From: Dehalococcoidia bacterium
GTDB taxonomy: Bacteria > Chloroflexota > Dehalococcoidia > Dehalococcoidales > JAUWZL01
Direction of reading: 5' to 3'
NCBI GenBank assembly: GCA_030615305.1
Contig: JAUWZL010000006.1
Span: 1 to 13,980 of the forward strand
DNA length: 13,980 nucleotides
The position numbers and the translations under genes were made by a program. Numbering within the stretch: the stretch's first letter is position 1; each line of letters opens with the position of its first letter. Below, one piece after another: positions 1 to 6,590 of the stretch. The notes beneath the pieces were generated by a model. The model saw nothing but the letters and a program-made list of their open reading frames with translations, did no database searches and was not told the DNA's origin.

Positions 1-746
1 GCCGAATCAATATAAAGCGGGGGGCAAAAACTGGACAAGTACTGTGCCTCAGTGATAAGACAGGCAAGCGTTCCCTCTATATCATGCCCGGGGCTAATAA
101 CCTGTTGGCCCTGGATGACCTGGACTTGGCCTATATAAAGCAGGCGAATCTGATTCACCTCTCCTCCTTTGCTGATGACAGGCAGTTCCAGGTTCTATTG
201 AAGCTAACGAATAAGCTAGAGCCTTCGGTGAAGGTCAGTTTCTCCCCCGGGGAACTCTACGCCGCCAAGGGGCTCAAGGCTCTAGCCCCTATCCTATCTA
301 GGACTGATGTACTTTTTGTTAATGAGAGTGAGATGCGAAAGTTGACTAGTGCCGATTTTACTGTCGGTGCCGAAACCTGCCTTGAGCAGGGTTGCCGTAC
401 AGTTGTGGTTACCTTGGGTAGAGGACTAGAGCTGGAACTACAGGGTGAAGTTGCTAGCCAGGAAAGGGTCAGTGCAGTTAGCTACATTAGAGATGCTGAA
501 AACAGTTATGTCATTAAGTCCAAAAGCCAAAATGTAGCCCCGGTAGTAGATACCACTGGGGCTGGTGATGCTTTTACTGCCGGTTTTCTTTACGGACTGC
601 TCAAGGGGAAGACCCTTGAGCAGTCCGGCCTTCTGGGTGATATTGTCGCCCGTTTTTCTATCACCAAATGGGGAGCCCGACAGGGACTACCCACCGCCAC
701 CGAACTTGCCCAGCGTTACCGCAAGCTCTATAACCAGCAGCTATAA
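1..746 (+). CDS. PfkB-family carbohydrate/nucleoside kinase, 5' end cut by window
   Basis: ATP-dependent sugar or nucleoside kinase of the PfkB/ribokinase family; the substrate cannot be told from this fragment. The reading frame is open from position 3 to the TAA at 744-746, giving 247 residues, so roughly the first 50-70 residues lie to the left. An internal ATG at 84 is not the true start: the codons before it encode typical PfkB sequence leading into a PGAN motif. The diagnostic C-terminal PfkB signature DTTGAGDAF is encoded at 549-575, with the catalytic-base Asp of GAGD at 567-569. An upstream NESE segment (about 330-341) fits the NxxE motif that helps bind Mg-phosphate. The gene converges on clpP with only 3 bp between stop codons and no terminator hairpin. 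Family assignment is firm; specificity is unknown. Confidence 0.9.
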   Translation, partial: RINIKRGAKTGQVLCLSDKTGKRSLYIMPGANNLLALDDLDLAYIKQANLIHLSSFADDRQFQVLLKLTNKLEPSVKVSFSPGELYAAKGLKALAPILSRTDVLFVNESEMRKLTSADFTVGAETCLEQGCRTVVVTLGRGLELELQGEVASQERVSAVSYIRDAENSYVIKSKSQNVAPVVDTTGAGDAFTAGFLYGLLKGKTLEQSGLLGDIVARFSITKWGARQGLPTATELAQRYRKLYNQQL

Positions 747-749
747 CTA

Positions 750-1373
750 CTATTTGCCTTTTTTGGCTACCTCTTCTGATGGCTTGCCCAGTATCTCATC
801 CACAATGCCATACTCCACTGCCTGCTCAGGGTTGAGGTAGAAGTCGCGGTCAGTATCGTGGATTACCTTTTCCAGCGGCTGCCCGGTGTGTTTTACCAGA
901 ATACTCCTGATAATGTCCTGCAGCCTCATAATCTCGCGGGCGGCAATTTCAATATCAGCAGCCTGCCCCTGAGCACCGCCAACTGCCTGATGCATATGAA
1001 TGGTAGCATTAGGTAGAGTGAAACGTTTGCCCTTGGCTCCAGAGCAAAGGAGAAGCGTTCCCATACTGGCTGCCAGCCCAACACAGATAGTAGAAATGTC
1101 TGGGCGTATCAGCTGCATGGTATCGTAAATAGCCAGACCAGCGCTGATAATGCCACCGGGGCAGTGAATATAAAGCTGGATATCCTTATCCGGGTCCTCA
1201 CGTTCCAGGAAGAGAAGTTGGGCAATAGTAATATTAGCCACCTGGTCATTAATGGGCATACCCAACATGATAATGCGCTCTTTAAGAAGGAGTGAGTATA
1301 TGTCATAAGCCCGCTCACCCCTGGCGCTGCTTTCAATCACCATGGGAATAACATTCACTGGTTCAATGCTCAT
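750..1373 (-). CDS. clpP: ATP-dependent Clp protease proteolytic subunit ClpP
   Basis: Serine peptidase (family S14) forming the tetradecameric chamber that degrades proteins unfolded by ClpX or ClpA/C in the cytoplasm. The 207 residues match the usual length. The catalytic triad is visible: Ser103 in GLAASMG, His128 in HMHQAVGG and Asp177 in DTDRDFYL; the Ser-His and His-Asp spacings (25 and 49) equal those of E. coli ClpP. Its ATG overlaps the tig TGA in an ATGA arrangement, and an AAGGAGG ribosome site sits just before it inside the end of tig, so the two are probably translationally coupled. The tig-clpP pairing is a common bacterial arrangement. No ClpX gene follows within the window. 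The TAG stop lies 3 bp from the stop of the convergent kinase gene. Confidence 0.97.
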   Translation of the reverse strand: MSIEPVNVIPMVIESSARGERAYDIYSLLLKERIIMLGMPINDQVANITIAQLLFLEREDPDKDIQLYIHCPGGIISAGLAIYDTMQLIRPDISTICVGLAASMGTLLLCSGAKGKRFTLPNATIHMHQAVGGAQGQAADIEIAAREIMRLQDIIRSILVKHTGQPLEKVIHDTDRDFYLNPEQAVEYGIVDEILGKPSEEVAKKGK

Positions 1374-2686
1374 TTTGCCTCCTTTTTCGTCTTATTTTTC
1401 TTGCCGGAACCTTTGGCTATTTCTGCCAGCCGCTGGATAGTTTTTCGTGTGGCTAGCATTTGCCCGATAGACCCTCGATTTTGAGGGGTATTTAAGAGCT
1501 TCTGTTGCGCCTCCTTTTTGTCACCTGCGTTTTGGGTCATCCGTTCAACTTCGGCATCAATCTCGGCATCGCTGACCTCAACCTTTTCCTCCTCGGCAAC
1601 CTTACTCAATACTAGAGAGTTGGTAACCCTATCAATAGCCAACGGCCGGTATTTATTTCGCAACTCTTCTTCTGGCATGCTTTCAAGCCTCTTAACATAT
1701 TCATCCCGATCTTTAGAAGCCGTTCTCAATCGCTCTAGTTGCTGGTTAACCATATGGTCAACCTCCATATCTATCAATATAGGGGGGAATTCCACCTCAC
1801 TTTTCTTGACCACGGCATCGAGAACCTGCTTCTCAAAATCAATTCTGGCCTTCTCCTCGGCCTTCTTCCTCAGGTCGGCAGAAATCCGCTGTCTAAGTGA
1901 GTCCAGGGTTTCAATGCCCGGAGCAACCCCCTTAGCAAAGCCATCATTCAGGTCGGGCAATCTCTCTTCCTTTACCTCAATAACCTTTACTTTAAACAAC
2001 ACTTCTTTCCCGGCTAGTTCACTGTCGGGATAGTCATCCTTCAGTTTTAGTTCAAACTCCTTTTCTTCGTCCCTTTTTATGCCAACTAACTGCTCCGGAA
2101 ATCCCGGCGCTGGGAAGGAGCTACCAGCAGTGAGCTGATAATGGGCTCCTTTCTCGCCAATGAAAGGCTTACCGTCAATACTGCTGTCAACATCAATGAC
2201 AATCAGGTCGTTAAACTCCACCGGACGTTCTACCGGCTCCCAGGTGGCACACTGATGGCGCAACTGCTTGATTACAGCACTAACATCATCTTTTTTTAAT
2301 CTTACCGGTTCTGGTTTCATTTTAATGCGATAATAGTCGCCGAGCTTTATGTTTGGTGGTAGTGATACTGTCGCCTCAAATACGACCGGCTCAGTTTGAG
2401 TTACCTTAATAACAGGTCGGGCAATAAACTCAATCTTCTGCTCAGCAATGGCATCGGCACAAACCCTAGGCAATAAACTATTCAGGGCATCCTCAAGAAG
2501 ACCTTCCTTCCCTATATGTTGTTCCAGCACTGACCTCGGCGCTTTTCCCTTACGAAAGCCGGGGATATTCGTCTCCTTAACTAGCCGGTTATAAGACTTG
2601 TCCAATGATTCCTCTACCTCAGCGGGCTCAAGCTCAATGGTCAGCAGTGCCTGGCTCTTCTCTATCTTTTTGCTCAATACTTTCAT
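1370..2686 (-). CDS. tig: Trigger factor, ribosome-associated chaperone and peptidyl-prolyl isomerase
   Basis: Trigger factor binds ribosomal protein L23 at the exit tunnel and shields nascent chains. At 438 residues the length is typical. The N-terminal ribosome-binding signature GFRKGKAP is at residues 43-50, the same numbering as in E. coli. An FKBP-like domain follows at about 150-245 ([12 protein letters not shown] through [16 protein letters not shown]), then a charged, helical C-terminal chaperone domain ending in a lysine-rich tail. I chose the ATG at 2686-2684 over an in-frame GTG at 2692-2690 because the ribosome site AGAGG overlaps that GTG and is spaced 5 nt from the ATG; the GTG has no site of its own. 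aspS ends 21 bp upstream and clpP overlaps downstream by 4 bp, so aspS-tig-clpP is probably one transcript. Confidence 0.96.
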   Translation of the reverse strand: MKVLSKKIEKSQALLTIELEPAEVEESLDKSYNRLVKETNIPGFRKGKAPRSVLEQHIGKEGLLEDALNSLLPRVCADAIAEQKIEFIARPVIKVTQTEPVVFEATVSLPPNIKLGDYYRIKMKPEPVRLKKDDVSAVIKQLRHQCATWEPVERPVEFNDLIVIDVDSSIDGKPFIGEKGAHYQLTAGSSFPAPGFPEQLVGIKRDEEKEFELKLKDDYPDSELAGKEVLFKVKVIEVKEERLPDLNDGFAKGVAPGIETLDSLRQRISADLRKKAEEKARIDFEKQVLDAVVKKSEVEFPPILIDMEVDHMVNQQLERLRTASKDRDEYVKRLESMPEEELRNKYRPLAIDRVTNSLVLSKVAEEEKVEVSDAEIDAEVERMTQNAGDKKEAQQKLLNTPQNRGSIGQMLATRKTIQRLAEIAKGSGKKNKTKKEAK

Positions 2687-2707
2687 TATCACCTCTAAAG
2701 CTATAAT

Positions 2708-4480
2708 CTATTCTTCCCGAAGATACAGGTGCAATTCAGCAAGTTGCTCTTCAGAAACTGGTGAAGGTGCATCAAATAACAAATCAACAGCATTCTGGTT
2801 CTTGGGAAATGGAATTACCTCCCTGATGGTTTCCTCTCCTGCTAGCAGCATCAAAAAACGGTCAATGCCGGCGGCGACACCACCGTGAGGTGGAGCACCG
2901 TAGCCAAAAGCCTCCAACAAATGCCCGAAACGCTGTTTAACCTCCGGGTCACTATAACCCATCAGCCGAAAGACCCTTCTCTGCAGCTCGCTGGTGTGAA
3001 TCCTGATGCTGCCACCAGCTATTTCATAGCCGTTAAGCACCAAGTCATAGTGCCGGCCATACACCTTTTCCGGTGCCGTATCCAGCAGGGGCACATCTTC
3101 ATCCCTGGGTGCCGTAAACGGGTGATGCATTGGCTGCCAGTGTCCACTATCCCCATTCCACTCAAGCAACGGGAATTCCTCAATAAAGGCGAAGGCAAAT
3201 AGATCAGGGGCTGCCAGCTTAAGCTGGTCCCCCATCTCAAGCCGCAGTTTATCCAGTACCGTGTTAATCAGGTTATTTTCACCGGCGACGATGAGTAGCA
3301 GGTCACCCTCGCTGGCAGCCAAGCGCAGAGCAATTTCTTTAATCTGGTCAAGGGTGAGGTATTTGGCGGCCACAGACCTTACCCCCTCAATGGTTAAAGC
3401 GTCCAGCGACATAGTCACCAAGCCTTGGGCGCCAAGACCCCTGGCTAGCTCATTTAGTTCATCAAGCTGATGGCGGGTATAGCTAGCACAGCCAGGGGCG
3501 CAGATGCCCTTCACCCGTCCGCCTGTAGCCACAGCAGAACTAAATATGGTAAAGCTAGACGGGGCAGCTATGTCCGAAAGGTCCTTTATCTCCATGCCGA
3601 AGCGTAAATCGGGCTTGTCTGTTCCATAACACTCCATTGTCTCGGCATAGGTCAACCGGGGGAAGGGCTTTATCAGGCGCATTTCGGGTTTAATAGTCTC
3701 CATAAGGCTAGTGAAGAGCTCCTCAAGCAGGTTTATTATGTCCTCCTCATCAATAAAACTCATTTCTATATCAAGCTGGGTAAACTCGGGTTGACGGTCG
3801 GCACGGGTGTCCTCGTCACGAAAACATCTGGCTATCTGGTAGTATTTCTCCACGCCGGCTACCATAAGTAGCTGTTTTAATTGTTGCGGGGACTGGGGCA
3901 GAGCGTAGAATTTACCGGGATAGATACGGCTGGGCACCAGGTAATCACGAGCACCCTCGGGTGTGCTCTTTATCAAGATCGGCGTTTCTACCTCAATGAA
4001 ACCCCTGGCATCCAGGAAATCGTGCATAAACTTGACCACACGATGCCGAAGAACCAGATTCGCCTTCATCCGAGGCCGTCTAAGGTCTAGATAGCGGTAT
4101 CTAAGACGCAGGTTTTCCTCAACCTCTATATCCTCATTGACATAGAAGGGTGGCGTCTTAGATGTACCTAGTATCTGAACATTGTCAGCGATAACCTCAA
4201 CATCACCGGTGGCCAGTTTGGGGTTCTCGGTACCCGGAGGGCGGAGGGTAACCTCACCGCCAGCCTGTATAACATATTCATTGCGGAGCTCGCTGGCTAT
4301 CTCGTGGCACGGCTTTGATTTCTCCGGATTAAAGACCACCTGTACTATGCCCTCCCGGTCTCGCAGGTCAATGAATATCAGGCCGCCATGGTCGCGGCGG
4401 CGGTCAACCCAACCAGCCAGAGTTACCCTGGTGCTAGTACTTTCTTTATTCAATTGGCCACAGCTATGGCTTCTAAGCAA
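2708..4480 (-). CDS. aspS: Aspartyl-tRNA synthetase, bacterial type, probably non-discriminating (Asp/Asn)
   Basis: Class II aminoacyl-tRNA synthetase charging tRNA-Asp. At 590 residues it has the bacterial layout: OB-fold anticodon domain (about 1-105, with GWVDRRRDHGG), catalytic core, an inserted GAD domain (about 290-410) and the C-terminal catalytic part. Motif 2 (FRDEDTRADRQPEFTQLD) is at 220-237 and motif 3 (GIDRFLMLL) starts at 538. His31 and Gly83 in the anticodon domain match residues associated with enzymes that also charge tRNA-Asn, where E. coli-type enzymes have Leu and Lys; this suggests a GatCAB amidation route for Asn-tRNA. The start is a TTG at 4480-4478, supported by an AGGGG ribosome site at 4487-4491; no ATG is near. 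A strong promoter candidate lies just upstream. Confidence 0.96.
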   Translation of the reverse strand: MLRSHSCGQLNKESTSTRVTLAGWVDRRRDHGGLIFIDLRDREGIVQVVFNPEKSKPCHEIASELRNEYVIQAGGEVTLRPPGTENPKLATGDVEVIADNVQILGTSKTPPFYVNEDIEVEENLRLRYRYLDLRRPRMKANLVLRHRVVKFMHDFLDARGFIEVETPILIKSTPEGARDYLVPSRIYPGKFYALPQSPQQLKQLLMVAGVEKYYQIARCFRDEDTRADRQPEFTQLDIEMSFIDEEDIINLLEELFTSLMETIKPEMRLIKPFPRLTYAETMECYGTDKPDLRFGMEIKDLSDIAAPSSFTIFSSAVATGGRVKGICAPGCASYTRHQLDELNELARGLGAQGLVTMSLDALTIEGVRSVAAKYLTLDQIKEIALRLAASEGDLLLIVAGENNLINTVLDKLRLEMGDQLKLAAPDLFAFAFIEEFPLLEWNGDSGHWQPMHHPFTAPRDEDVPLLDTAPEKVYGRHYDLVLNGYEIAGGSIRIHTSELQRRVFRLMGYSDPEVKQRFGHLLEAFGYGAPPHGGVAAGIDRFLMLLAGEETIREVIPFPKNQNAVDLLFDAPSPVSEEQLAELHLYLREE

Positions 4481-4514
4481 AGTTATCCCCTGTGAATGTT
4501 AGATGTTAAGGCTG

Positions 4515-4543
4515 ATTATAGCCTACAGCACCATATTCTTCAA
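4515..4543 (-). promoter_or_regulatory. Sigma-70-type promoter for aspS-tig-clpP
   Basis: On the minus strand a -35 element TTGAAG (4543-4538) is separated by exactly 17 bp from a perfect TATAAT -10 element (4520-4515). Transcription would start near 4508, giving a leader of under 30 nt before the aspS TTG at 4480. The 108 bp gap between aspS and the unknown gene upstream holds nothing else evident. The promoter means the three housekeeping genes can be expressed independently of the Fe-S protein pair upstream. Sequence match only; not experimentally shown. Confidence 0.72.
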
Positions 4544-4588
4544 ATGAACTCACGAATATAACCTATACTATAGATAAGCTTGATATGC

Positions 4589-4939
4589 CTATTTCGGTTT
4601 TATCTCGTAAGAGCCAAGCATAAAATCCAGGTCATCTTGAAAGGAAGCCACCTTGTCCTGAGAAAATAGGCCCTCATCAATATCAAGCATTAACTTGGTC
4701 TCACCCCTAGCTGAACCGACAATATGGCCCCTGATACACTCCTTGGCCGGTTTATCAGGCTCAGCCGGCATTTTGAAGGTCAGTGTGCCCCGGGAAATAA
4801 ATGATGATGAATCACTGGGCAAAGAATAGGTTTCCATCCTGGCCTCACCCACAGTGGCCCCCTGTTTTACAATAAGGTCCTTGAGTTCATCAAAAAGTAG
4901 TTCCGGTTTTATATTCTGGTATTTCTTTCTAATTTGCAT
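4589..4939 (-). CDS. Conserved-looking protein of unknown function (116 aa)
   Basis: I do not recognise this protein. It is a soluble 116-residue chain with no signal peptide or membrane segment. The N-terminal 30 residues look helical (LLFDELKDLIVKQ), followed by alternating strand-like segments (SFISRGTLTFK, ECIRGHIVGSA, TKLMLDIDEG) and a final helix/strand (FQDDLDFMLGSYEIK), so a small alpha+beta fold is plausible. There is a single Cys (residue 68). Translation is very probably real: an AGGAGG ribosome site lies 5 nt before the ATG, inside the end of the upstream gene, whose TAA directly abuts this ATG. It is therefore likely coupled to the cysteine-rich Fe-S-type protein and may act with it; that functional link is inference. 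Confidence 0.8.
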   Translation of the reverse strand: MQIRKKYQNIKPELLFDELKDLIVKQGATVGEARMETYSLPSDSSSFISRGTLTFKMPAEPDKPAKECIRGHIVGSARGETKLMLDIDEGLFSQDKVASFQDDLDFMLGSYEIKPK

Positions 4940-5503
4940 TTATACCTCCTCTTCTGAAAGTTGCTTCAGGTAATCGTCTACAATATTCTTGTTTCTTACT
5001 AAAGCGTACTCTATATTATAGTCTCGCTTCAAGCGGTAGGGCACACAGCAGCAGGAACAGCAAGTGCAGATAGCATAGAACAGACCCTGGCAATGCATAA
5101 TGGTGTGAATTACATTACTTCGGTGGTAGTGCCGCAAAACTCCCTTGGCTTCCTCTTTTGAAATCTGATTAAACTCTTTGTTATTTTTCTTGGAATATAC
5201 CTCCCTTCCGGCAGAGACAACTATCTCGGTCATTATGGGCAAGTTGCAATTGTGAAAAGCCTGGCGGCAGCCACACGGGCCCAGGGATACGCTGTTAGAG
5301 GCATCTATTATCTTCTCCGCCTCCTCCAGTGTAATGAGATAGCCGCCATGTTTAGACCTGCCATAGCTATTGGCTAACCAGCGCCCCAACCTACCCACTA
5401 GTGGCAGGCGAGTCAGTTTAATTAGGAACATATAAAGCCTTAGAAACCTATGCTGATACCATCCGTAGAAGGGCAGTGTATGATGCATGGCTAATTCTAT
5501 CAC
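4940..5503 (-). CDS. Cysteine-rich putative iron-sulfur protein with CTCCSCCC cluster
   Basis: A 187-residue protein with ten cysteines in two groups: C77-x-C79-x6-C86 within GPCGCRQAFHNC, and C138 followed by C146, C148, C149, C151, C152 and C153 (ICTCCSCCC). The pairing of a GPCxCR...C..P segment with a later ICxCCxCCC segment resembles small (Fe-S)-binding proteins of anaerobes; redox or cluster-carrier function is inferred, and metal binding other than Fe-S is possible. The N-terminal 50 residues (RFLRLYMFLIKLTRLPLVGRLGRWL) are basic and hydrophobic and could contact a membrane, but there is no clear signal peptide. The GTG at 5503 is the only start that keeps the full frame; an ATG at 5488 (residue 6) is an alternative, and neither has a strong ribosome site. 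It is divergent from the Wood-Ljungdahl operon and 1 codon-step upstream of the 116-residue unknown gene. Confidence 0.82.
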   Translation of the reverse strand: MIELAMHHTLPFYGWYQHRFLRLYMFLIKLTRLPLVGRLGRWLANSYGRSKHGGYLITLEEAEKIIDASNSVSLGPCGCRQAFHNCNLPIMTEIVVSAGREVYSKKNNKEFNQISKEEAKGVLRHYHRSNVIHTIMHCQGLFYAICTCCSCCCVPYRLKRDYNIEYALVRNKNIVDDYLKQLSEEEV

Positions 5504-5511
5504 TCCATCAT

Positions 5512-5564
5512 GCTGAGTAACCTAAAATTGAGCTAGAACTTGAGTACTTGACGGTTCACTCAGC
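5512..5564. repeat. Long-arm inverted repeat in the divergent control region
   Basis: GCTGAGTAACC at 5512-5522 is the reverse complement of GGTTCACTCAGC at 5553-5564 except for one unpaired base, so 11 of 12 positions pair, with a 30-base interval. The right arm sits in the spacer of the + strand promoter candidate, and the left arm lies just upstream of the start of the divergent cysteine-rich gene. It may be an operator pair for a regulator bridging both promoters, or a stem in the leader of the minus-strand transcript. Function is not known. Confidence 0.5.
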
Positions 5565-5577
5565 TTTACCTTATACT
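5548..5577 (+). promoter_or_regulatory. Sigma-70-type promoter for the Wood-Ljungdahl operon
   Basis: TTGACG (5548-5553; 5 of 6 to consensus) is followed after 18 bp by TATACT (5572-5577; 5 of 6). Transcription would start near 5584, leaving a leader of about 140 nt before the first gene at 5724. It is the best + strand promoter candidate I can find before this operon. The minus-strand side of the same region has only weak -10-like elements without a partnering -35, so I do not call a promoter for the divergent gene. Confidence 0.6.
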
Positions 5578-5610
5578 ACCTATCTATTACTCTTTATATT
5601 ATCAGTGGTC

Positions 5611-5632
5611 TATAACTTCAGCTAGAGTTATA
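5611..5632. repeat. Short perfect palindrome in the operon leader
   Basis: TATAACT (5611-5617) and AGTTATA (5626-5632) are perfect 7-base inverted arms around an 8-base centre. The site lies about 25-50 bp downstream of the predicted transcription start of the + strand operon. The geometry (7-8-7) fits a dimeric repressor operator better than a stable RNA hairpin, because the arms are AT-rich. No regulator gene is present in the window. Confidence 0.4.
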
Positions 5633-5723
5633 TACAATAACAAAGGTAGCCAATAGCAACCCTATTTTAATAGACTTCCTGTTGGTAGAAATCGGTTGTA
5701 TTATAACAAAAATAAAGATTTTT

Positions 5724-6506
5724 ATGAAGATTGCTATTAGCGGTAAGGGTGGCGTAGGCAAGACACTATTAGCATCGCTCCTTGCCAGGATATTCGCTGG
5801 GTCCGGCTACTCTGTTATAGCCATAGACGCTGACCCTGATGCTAATCTGTCGGCCACGCTTGGCTTTCCCGACGCTGATAAAATAACCCCTATATCTGAA
5901 ATGAAAGAGCTTATAGCGGAGAGGACAGAGACCAAGCCTGGTCAGGCCGGCCTCTACTTTAGGATTAATCCCAAAGTTGATGACATACCGGAGAAGTATT
6001 CCATAAAGCATGATGAAATTAGACTGCTAGTTATGGGGCCGGTTAAGAAGGGTGGCACCGGCTGTTACTGCCCCGAAAATGCCCTACTTGCCGCCCTGCT
6101 CGCCCACCTACTTATCGCCCGTGATGAAGTGGTCATCCTGGATATGGCAGCCGGCATAGAACATCTGGGACGTGGTACCGCCAAGGCAGTGGACAAACTA
6201 ATCATTGTCGTAGAACCCAGTAGGGGCAGCATTGAAACTGCCTTTAGAATAGACAAACTGGCAAAAGACATCGGGCTTCAGAATGTTGCTTTGGTAGGCA
6301 ATAAAATCCATGGCCAATCAGAGAAAGAATTTGTAACCTCCAGTCTTAAGGGCTTTAATTTTCTTGGCTTCATTCCCTATGACCAGGCCATGGTGCAGGC
6401 CGAAATCAATAACCTGCCCCTTCTTGAGGCCAGCCCGGGTATTATGGCAGCAGTTAAAGACATCTATCACAAACTGGTGTCTACCGCTGAGGCAAAGACA
6501 AACTAA
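5724..6506 (+). CDS. cooC: CooC-type nickel-insertion ATPase (CO dehydrogenase maturation)
   Basis: MinD/SIMIBI-class ATPase that supports nickel insertion into the C-cluster of CO dehydrogenase. The 260 residues carry the deviant Walker A GKGGVGKT at 7-14, a switch I region IDADPDANLSATLG at 34-47, and the CooC hallmark Cys114-x-Cys116 (TGCYCPENALL), which in known CooC dimers binds nickel at the interface. A switch II LDMAAGIEHLGRG follows. I chose the ATG at 5724 because the homologous sequence starts there; an in-frame TTG at 5682 would add 14 residues unlike the family and also has no ribosome site. The chosen ATG itself has no clear Shine-Dalgarno sequence. It is the first gene of the + strand operon and differs clearly from the second ATPase at 10317, so the two are not a recent duplication. 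Confidence 0.92.
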   Translation: MKIAISGKGGVGKTLLASLLARIFAGSGYSVIAIDADPDANLSATLGFPDADKITPISEMKELIAERTETKPGQAGLYFRINPKVDDIPEKYSIKHDEIRLLVMGPVKKGGTGCYCPENALLAALLAHLLIARDEVVILDMAAGIEHLGRGTAKAVDKLIIVVEPSRGSIETAFRIDKLAKDIGLQNVALVGNKIHGQSEKEFVTSSLKGFNFLGFIPYDQAMVQAEINNLPLLEASPGIMAAVKDIYHKLVSTAEAKTN

Positions 6507-6590
6507 CCAGGAAGCACAGATTTATGAAATAATTAGAGGTGCCACTACCTTTAGCAATAAACATAGATAGCAGAAAGGAGACAAATCAGG

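Noticed and set aside
753..766. Possible terminator GCC-TTTTTT-GGC at the convergent gene ends
   Set aside because: A stem of only 3 bp with the T run in the loop rather than after it cannot act as an intrinsic terminator.
565..840. Open frame of 91 codons on the + strand across the kinase and clpP ends
   Set aside because: Out of frame with the kinase and antisense to clpP, with no family features; a shadow of well-supported genes.
1518..2033. 171-codon + strand open frame opposite trigger factor
   Set aside because: Serine/threonine-rich translation typical of the antisense of a charged protein; tig on the minus strand is fully supported.
5504..5680. Minus-strand promoter for the cysteine-rich gene
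   Set aside because: TATAAG- and TAATAT-like -10 elements exist, but none has an acceptable -35 at 16-18 bp, so no call was made.
5682..5723. TTG start adding 14 residues to the first CooC-type ATPase
   Set aside because: The extension is unlike the family, which begins right before the Walker A strand, and no ribosome site precedes the TTG.
6507..6590. Second promoter or terminator between cooC and fhs
   Set aside because: Only a 4-bp weak inverted repeat and no -35/-10 pair; the gap is most simply an operon spacer.
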